Positions 58,061 through 64,000 of a DNA stretch of 64,000 bases are shown in pieces. The stretch is from Diphasiastrum complanatum (lineage: Eukaryota > Streptophyta > Lycopodiopsida > Lycopodiales > Lycopodiaceae), in the NCBI GenBank assembly GCA_029204225.1, contig CM055107.1:42406007-42470006 (forward strand). The letters run 5' to 3'. Position numbers and translations under genes: made by a program. The notes under the pieces are model-generated. The model was not told where the DNA came from. It saw only the letters and a list, made by a program, of their open reading frames with translations, and did not search any database. Position 1 is the first letter of the stretch. Every line of letters begins with the position of its first letter.

Positions 58061-58310
58061 AGTTAAGAAAACACAGTTAGAAAACACCTGACCGGATCAA
58101 TCACCACAGCACAACGTCAAGTGCAACAAGACCACAGAATTGCTCCCCTCAAACTGTATATTCTACTAACTCGTAAGTACAAAGATAAGTTGCTTAAAAA
58201 TACTCAAAGGGCTCGTAAAAGAAAGATGGCCCGATAACTCTAGAACTAAGCACACGTGGTGCCGTCAAAATAAGAAAGCACTGTATAAGTCGATCATTGC
58301 TATTTTAACT
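58061..58310 (-). repeat. Copia 5' LTR
   Basis: A 250 bp partner of 52669-52918. Right flank CAATG at 58311-58315. Confidence 0.97.
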
Positions 58311-60970
58311 CAATGTTCCATTTGCATGTTGCTCTTCCGATGGAATGCACTCCAATTATTAAGAAAAATACGAAAGTTGTAGAGAATGCTACAGCAATAG
58401 TTAGATAATTGAGAATGAATAATCATATAAATATAGATTTGTGGGTGGATGGATCAATTTATCCTAATGATCCAGCTACCAATTTGTGTCCAGATTTTAA
58501 GTCTGTAACTCATCTTCTCAGATATGTATGTGAAGGAAATAGGGGATTACTTGGATGTTGTCAAAGGTTGCGAGATATTGGAATGCATCGCATATCTTGT
58601 CTGAATCAACAATTACAGTTTGCTAATCAACAATTGCTTCATTATGTGCAACACACTAGTGCTGAAAACAATGCACTCAAGAATCCTATGTCAGAGTTGA
58701 ATGCTACTGTCATTACTCTTCGAGAATCAAACCAAGAAATGTTAGAATCCATGAAAAAGTTGCGATCCGAGAGTTTAAAATCTGTTGTTGATCTAAAAGT
58801 TATCAATAAGGCAATGATGAAGAGGAAAAGAAAGAGAGTACCGATGAAGAATATTGATGACCTATCTACACATAGCGACAATTAGAAAAAAAGAATCCAA
58901 GCATTCAAGTATGTTGTCATCTAAACTGTTTATTTGATTTGTATATGTCATTTAAATTTGATTTGCACTTGATAACATGGATTATTTATTTATTAAACAT
59001 AATTTGAGTTTCATATGGTTGTTGCAGATCATGTTTGGTGGCAAAGAACTATTTAACAGATCGTTCATGCATTGGATCATCTTTAAGTCATGTTTTACCA
59101 AGAAAGTCAGCAAAGGAAATGATAAAAAATGCTCGATTTGAAAAAATAAAAAATGAAATTGTAAAGACTGTTTTGATTAAGGTTCAATCATACTTGAATG
59201 TGAATGTGATACAAGGTGCATGTGATGTACCTGGAATTAGCAGAAATGCTTATTCTACTTTTTTTAGAATAGTTAAAAAAACTTTTTTCCAAGTGATGGT
59301 GAAGAAAATTAATCTTCCGCGTCCATATTGAATAAGATTAGCAAGAAATATTTATAATGACGGAATGTTCAAAGTAGATGGCCAACCACTTCATATAACT
59401 GAATTATACAAATCAAAATATGGTGAGCTCAATTACAACGATTGCAATAATATTTTCCTTGATATTGAAAATGTTCTAAAATACATTATTTGATTCTATA
59501 AACTAGACGAATGTCAAGTAAATAGAAAGATCATTATTGTGATAAAATTGGATGAATTTGAAATCATCAAGGGTCAGAAGTTGGAACGTGTGAGTGTCAC
59601 TTTGATGAACAAAATTTTAGATACAGATGATCGAACGTTTAGTGTTCAAACGAAAAATCACATATGGTGGTTGGCGGCATTCCAGGTATACATTTCAATT
59701 TTCATTTAGAATATCTATATTAAAAATTCATACCTTGTCAGTTTTTATTGACATGTGATACATTATTTGTTTCTCTACAGGTCTTGAAAGAGGACCATAA
59801 AATACTATCATGGATATTTTCAAGAACAAACTATGGCGAGATTATAAAGAGACAGTTGGAGGGTGAGAAATTTACAATCGAAAACCATGGAAGTTTTCAA
59901 ATTCAATGGCACCTTGCAGGGGATTTGAAAACATTAAAATGTATGTATAATGTCTCTCATGGAGCAACATCAAAGCATCCATGTCTTTATTGCATGAAGG
60001 ATTGCTACAATATGAATTTGGGACGATCAACAAACATTGGCCCAACACGAGAAGCTGAAAATTCAAATATGGAAAGTGTTTTGCCAATTCCATTAAAATA
60101 TGTTCACATATGCACATTGCATGCTGAGGTTCGTATTATTGAAAAACTAATTTACCTGCATATTCTACTAGCATGGAATCATAAACCAGAGTCAGTGGCT
60201 AAAGCAGCAATTAGGAGGTTCGAAATGGTTCTGTCAAATGCAAGACTACATAAAGGGAATGTCACATTTGAAAAAAGTGACAGACTCTCAGGGAAAAAAG
60301 GAAACGTTCCTAATAAGCCATTAATTGGAGGTGCTAAAGCAAGAAGATTTTTATCCAATCACACATGCAAAGAATCAAGTGTCAGATACGAAATTTGGAG
60401 AGAAATTGTTCAAGCCACACGAACATTGGAAGGAAGTAATCGAGTGGAAAAGGGACAAGTGTGGACCAACTTAGACAAACTCATAGGTTTTATCAGGAAA
60501 GAAAACCTATCATCAAAAGATATGAGGACTTTGCAAAATCATGGCACCACATTTGTAAAATCTGTACATGATTGTTGGGGAAAAGACAACATTACTCATT
60601 ACATGGTGCTAATCTATATCATTATCTAATACTTTTCTCATTCAGGCTTATATTTTTTTCTACTGATGTAACTAATCAAAACTATTGTTTGCAGCACATC
60701 CTTCTTCATCATGCAACTTATTTTGCAAAGGAATATGGGAGCTTAAGTATCTGGTCATCACAAGGCATGGAAAAATCTCATTGGCAAGCAAGGGGAGCAT
60801 TTCATAGAGCAACAAATCATGGAGGACACAATTCAAGAAATAAATATTTAGTTCAACTTTTTCAGTGGTTTTACAGAAGAGCACAATTTAAATATCAAGC
60901 TAAAAACTTGGCAAGTATTACGATATTTCGAAAGGCATTCAAATTCATTACAAAAGAGAGATCCTTGTAA
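58311..60970 (+). pseudogene. DDE-type transposase of element 3
   Basis: The reading starts MAM at 52660, is split by the copia element and resumes FHLHVALPMECTPI here. N-terminal block: DLWVDGSIYPNDP and LLRYVCEGNRGLLGCCQ. A coiled coil follows (58590-58840) with a basic end KRKRKRVPMKN. Introns: 58909-59027, 59686-59780 and 60606-60694, at positions shared with other copies. Catalytic candidates: KLDEFEI (Asp 59551-59553), HLAGDLKTLKC (Asp 59922-59924), then KHPCLYCMK, and SSQGMEKSHW (Glu 60770-60772), spaced about 92 and 253 residues. The long helical insertion before the Glu and the CxxC after the second Asp occur in several eukaryotic cut-and-paste transposase superfamilies. I cannot assign one. 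In-frame stops near 58398, 58883, 59328 and 59491 make it defective as written. Confidence 0.85.
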
Positions 60971-60999
60971 TATATCAAAAATCTATTACAGAAAATTAT

Positions 61000-62487
61000 T
61001 TAATTATCATCATCATCCTCTTCAAGATTCAGACAGATGGTACTGTCATGAAGGAATAATCTCCTTTCATATGGATCCAAAAATTCTAAATTTTTCTTCT
61101 TGCTCATATCAATGTAACCCGAATAAAGGGCCATTGTAGATGATCTTTTGGTAGTCTCATTGGGAGTATAATCCAATATCTTGATAGCCAAATCTCTCTT
61201 CACAAAAATTATTTTATATGTTCCTCTTGCGTACTTATGGCCTCCTAAACAAACTAATAATGATTTGATGGCCATAATAACAGTGGTTGCATATGGATTA
61301 CAAGATGAATGATGTATATAAATCTCATTATTTTGAAAGTTTTTCAAATAATGAGATAGAAAAACATCTTTTCTCCCGGCTGATACACCTCGGACGCCTC
61401 TATGTCTCATACCAAAGGCATCTATTTCAATAGCATCCTGTAAACGAGAAAAGAAGATAAATTCAAAATGATACATAACACTGCAAACTCAATAAGAAAA
61501 CTGAACAATATCAATACCAATATAATATCTACTTACCATATCATAATCATCGTAATCAATGACATTTGCTCTGCTGATGTCATGTCCTCCAATGGCCTCT
61601 ACATTTCCGGAGGGGATATTTTTTTTGAGATTCCAAAAATTCCTCCTCTGTAGGCAAAGTCTTTTCATAGGCTTTAGATTTTTCAATCATGGCCTTCAAG
61701 GCCTCATTGCCAGATTTTTAATTGCCATCTTCATCATAATCCATCTCACTTTTAAGATCATCATATGAGTAATAAACAATGTCAGAAAATTTTGATAAAT
61801 TTTGAGCAAAAATTGAGAGGATTTCATCCTCTCTTAGATTCAATACATCTTCAATATCATTCAATGAAATATAACATTCATTATATATAATATATAAAGG
61901 AACATCAAGTAGAGTTAATTGATTAACAGAAGATGCAGATGGAAGAGAATCAGAGAGGATTATAGAACGAGGGAGAGTTTTTTGATAATATGAAGCCATA
62001 GAAGCTTCAGCTTCAACTCCTATATCAGTATCTGTATCATTTACATCAATTGGAGCAGGTGTAGATGCTTCGATCAATGGAATAGTTGAAGATTCAACAG
62101 ACTCATCATCTGAAATTTCAGCAGATATGTAGAACACAAAAGACGACATATTTTTTTGTGGATATCACAGTATATATTTCTTTTGAAATGGTCATGCGGG
62201 TTAGAGTACTTTCTAGTGTGTTTATGCTTAGAGAATGGTTGGAAATGTACAAGGTCCTGAAAATGAACGAAACAAAAATTATCTATATCCATGACAGGAG
62301 TACTAATAATCTGAGAAAAATTATCAAGATAAGAAATTGAATTATAACAATTCTCATAAACTAGCTTATCGATATCGAAGGGAGCAAAAAAATACTAGCA
62401 AAATACTCTAATTTGTCAGATGGAATGTCATTGGCATTAAAAAAAATCCATAAGTTTGTCATCTGAGGCCATGGAGGAACTAGCCAT
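61000..62487 (-). pseudogene. Gene A of element 3, unknown function
   Basis: ATG at 62487 (MASSSMASDDKLMDFF) with a frameshift in a T-run. It continues FFNANDIPSDKLEYFASIFL, an acidic stretch and YISLNDIEDVLNLREDEILS (61718-62149). There are further breaks, then VEAIGGHDISRANVIDYDDY to a GTAAGT donor near 61538. The last exon (61000 to about 61440) is intact: AIEIDAFGMRHRGVRGVSAG, LSHYLKNFQNNEIYIHHSSC and VIMAIKSLLVCLGGHKY, with KIIFVKRDLAIKILDYTPNE and an acidic C-terminus. It converges on the transposase, the two ends being 29 bp apart. No recognised domain. Confidence 0.7.
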
Positions 62488-63910
62488 ATTGAATCTAATA
62501 TCGGTTCAACGCGACAGATAAATATCGGTAGAAGAATAAAGCAAAGTGCGCGCGCTGATCCGATATGGTAAGGTCGAGAATGAAATTTTTCAAAAAGAAC
62601 TGGTCGGCAGTGGCTGATATCGATTGAGCGCGCCAAAATGAATACGAGCATGCACAGCAAGGGTTGGCGCGCGTCGATTCGATATCGGGAGAATGAAGAA
62701 AAACAAGAAGGCTAGAGAGTTCAGAATAAAAGATTACGGAATCAAAATAAGGCAAGTGGTGCACATATTTATAGCCAATTCATGTTGATCACAGCCATAC
62801 ATCTGTCAAATAACGAATTGTGATTTACAGCATAATTTATCCACCAATCAGAATGAGACTAATTTGTACCTAAGCTAAAATACATTGACTAGTCTAGTAG
62901 TAGATTCAACTAATCATCATTAGTCCTGACCCTAGAATCTGTACTTGCGCCGGAATGCATTAAATATCACTAGCCTCCTAGAATAATCATTAAAAAAATT
63001 ATAAACAATTGATTAATGGATATCATTGAAAAACGTGAACGAGGAGAATTATTACAATCTCTCATCCTATTTAAGCACCGTAAAGACGAAAATTTTTCTT
63101 TTGAGATAATGTTCATTCAGAACATTTTCATAAGTCTTTCATTATGTGTTCCAGTAATATTTTTCTGCATATGGGATATCGGATCAGCACGCCTAGCAGA
63201 CGATGTATTAGCTGCATTTGAACCTCGTGCGTCGAATCGCTATTCCAGGAAAAAAATATTGTCGAAATTTTTGAAACTATTGGACCCTACGTGCATGATC
63301 AAAACTTGATTCGGAAGACTCTTCATAATAGCCAAAGTTATGCAGAATCTATCAAATCAAGTTCTGATCATTCTTATTGCGTCCAATATTGGGTGAGCGC
63401 GCGAGAATACATACTATGGTTGTCAAATGCTTTATATGCACGTTGATTAGCTATCGGATGAAAATCTGGCTTCTGGTATTTTCAAAAATTATAATTATTG
63501 GATATAAAAAAGGTCTTATACTTAAAGCTTAACGTTGTCAAATTCAGCATTAAATGGTAGAACTGTGATATTATACTTTTGTAGCATTAATCGTAGATGT
63601 GACCATACTTTATTTGAAATTAAATCTTTTAATTTGATTTGGACTAATTATTTTAAAGACTGATGGATATTTAGATTGATTTGTTTGACAAGCCTCTGAG
63701 TAATCATCATCGTAATACGAGCCACCACGTTTGCAATTATTTTTTATTTTCTCTATATATACTGATCGACGACGCCATGCGATATCGATTCAGTGCGCTC
63801 GAAACCAACTTCCTTCAATCCGTTGCTACTCGCGCGCGCCCATTCGCTACCAGCCTGAGGTCTGATCCTATATTCAACATTATCGCGCGCTGATCCGCTA
63901 CTACACATTA
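62488..63910. promoter_or_regulatory. Bidirectional control region, element 3
   Basis: TATATATA at 63754-63761 faces H3-Ulp1, 150 bp before its ATG. On minus, GGCTATAAATA (62765-62775) faces gene A, about 280 bp before its ATG. The core is longer (about 1 kb) than in elements 1 and 2 and includes a second cluster of the motif at 63175-63455. I see no ACACGTGT cluster here. Confidence 0.6.
62498..63900. repeat. ATATCG-N-GCGCGC motif array, element 3
   Basis: Copies: ATATCGGTTCAACGCGAC (62498-62515), GCGCGCTGATCCGATAT (62550-62566), GATATCGATTGAGCGCGC (62616-62633), GCGCGCGTCGATTCGATATC (62667-62686), GATATCGGATCAGCACGC (63175-63192), GTGCGTCGAATCGCTAT (63227-63243), AATATTGGGTGAGCGCGC (63385-63402), a weak copy at about 63439, GATATCGATTCAGTGCGCTC (63781-63800) and GCGCGCTGATCCGCTA (63885-63900). 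Same flanks as in the other elements, with a middle of ATTGA/GATCA and a longer GCGCGC. Confidence 0.85.
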
Positions 63911-64000
63911 ATGGCGCGAACCAAGCAGACAGCACGTGGGCATTCAGGTGGAATACCAATTTCAGGTGCGGATCAGAGAAATCCACAACCGCCAGCTCGT
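63911..64000 (+). CDS. H3-Ulp1 gene of element 3, N-terminal 30 codons
   Basis: ATG at 63911, open to the window end. The product starts MARTKQTARGHSGGIPISGA. Residues 1-9 equal the universal histone H3 tail MARTKQTAR, and GG follows at the canonical place (TGG), but Lys9 is Gly and Ser10 is His. By position (divergent from gene A, after the motif array) it is the start of the same H3-Ulp1 gene as at 42228 and 24958. Whether the histone core and protease are intact cannot be seen here. Confidence 0.85.
   Translation, partial: MARTKQTARGHSGGIPISGADQRNPQPPAR

Larger units (their letters stand above)
52669..58310 (-). mobile_element. Complete Ty1/copia retrotransposon
   Basis: A 5,642 bp element in minus orientation with 250 bp LTRs (52669-52918 and 58061-58310), both AGTTAAGAAAAC...TATTTTAACT. 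It is flanked by the 5 bp duplication CAATG (52664-52668, 58311-58315). The primer binding site at 58047-58060 (TGGTATCAGAGCCC on minus) touches the 5' LTR. A purine tract (GAGGGAGAGA on minus) touches the 3' LTR. The LTRs differ at only a few sites by eye, so the insertion is young. It lies three codons into the transposase gene of element 3. Confidence 0.97.
52235..64000. mobile_element. Element 3: H3-Ulp1 transposon, right end beyond window
   Basis: Left end CATTAGGGGAAATATGGGCT at 52235. It contains the transposase (+, start at 52660, continued at 58311-60970), gene A (-, 61000-62487), the control region and the start of H3-Ulp1 (+, 63911 onwards). A 5.6 kb copia element is nested in the transposase gene. 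This is the copy with the most complete transposase and the most canonical histone tail. Gene C and the right end must lie beyond 64000. Confidence 0.85.

Noticed and set aside
59328-59330. TGA as a selenocysteine or readthrough codon in the transposase
   Set aside because: A TAG and another TGA in the same gene and frameshifts in sister copies point to decay.

Overview
This window comes from a repeat-rich, AT-rich land-plant nuclear genome. The evidence is plant-type Ty1/copia and Ty3/gypsy retrotransposons primed by initiator tRNA-Met, spliceosomal introns, TATA and ACACGTGT (G-box) promoter elements, and one recognisable host gene, an OVATE family protein (35739-37595, minus). I cannot name the species. 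The amount and nesting of the repeats suggests a large genome such as a fern, lycophyte or gymnosperm, but that is inference.

The most interesting content is a multigene DNA transposon family present four times, in different states of decay: element 1 (21249-32042, both ends seen), element 2 (about 40498-46345), element 4 (about 47281-49485, internally deleted) and element 3 (52235 to beyond the window end). Comparing the copies gives four genes in two convergent pairs between terminal inverted repeats that start CATTAG(A/G)GG: gene C >, < H3-Ulp1, gene A >, < transposase. The transposase has a D...GD(L)K...CxxC...GMEKSHW layout, as expected of a eukaryotic RNase H-fold DDE transposase. The H3-Ulp1 gene codes for an N-terminal histone H3 (in one copy with the exact ARTKQTAR tail) joined to a C-terminal Ulp1/SUMO-protease-like cysteine peptidase. 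Gene C ends in a possible ubiquitin-like domain. Gene A is of unknown function.

H3-Ulp1 and gene A are divergent and share a bidirectional control region. In it, TATA boxes face both ways around a core that carries ACACGTGT sites in element 1. The 5' leaders between each TATA box and its start codon are studded with an 18-20 bp motif of the form (G)ATATCG-N5-6-GCGC. Its middle is specific to each copy: TTG in element 1, CTCTCAA in element 2, ATTGA or GATCA in element 3. I know of no description of this system. It looks like a transposon that encodes its own histone H3, a SUMO-type protease and a repeated cis-element.

Layout. 1-20 kb: nested and broken Ty3/gypsy material, with gag-protease on minus (3.2-5.2 kb), pol on plus (5.6-9.8 kb) interrupted by a solo LTR with CAGCA target duplications, a second gag (14.5-15.8 kb), duplicated LTR blocks (11.1-12.3 and 16.1-17.3 kb) and an unknown retroelement ORF (17.3-19.8 kb). 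21-32 kb: element 1, whose transposase gene is split by a gypsy fragment. 32-35.4 kb: chromovirus scraps, a GA microsatellite and an 0.8 kb inverted-repeat element. 35.7-37.6 kb: the OVATE gene. 40.5-46.3 kb: element 2. 46.8-47.3 kb: a TA microsatellite and a MITE derived from the family. 47.3-49.5 kb: element 4, abutting a copia gag. 49.5-52.2 kb: copia fragments. 52.2-64 kb: element 3, in which a complete 5.6 kb copia element (52669-58310, 250 bp LTRs, CAATG target duplication) sits a few codons into the transposase gene.

Almost all transposon and retroelement genes carry frameshifts or stops. The sequences are best read as recent but decaying copies.
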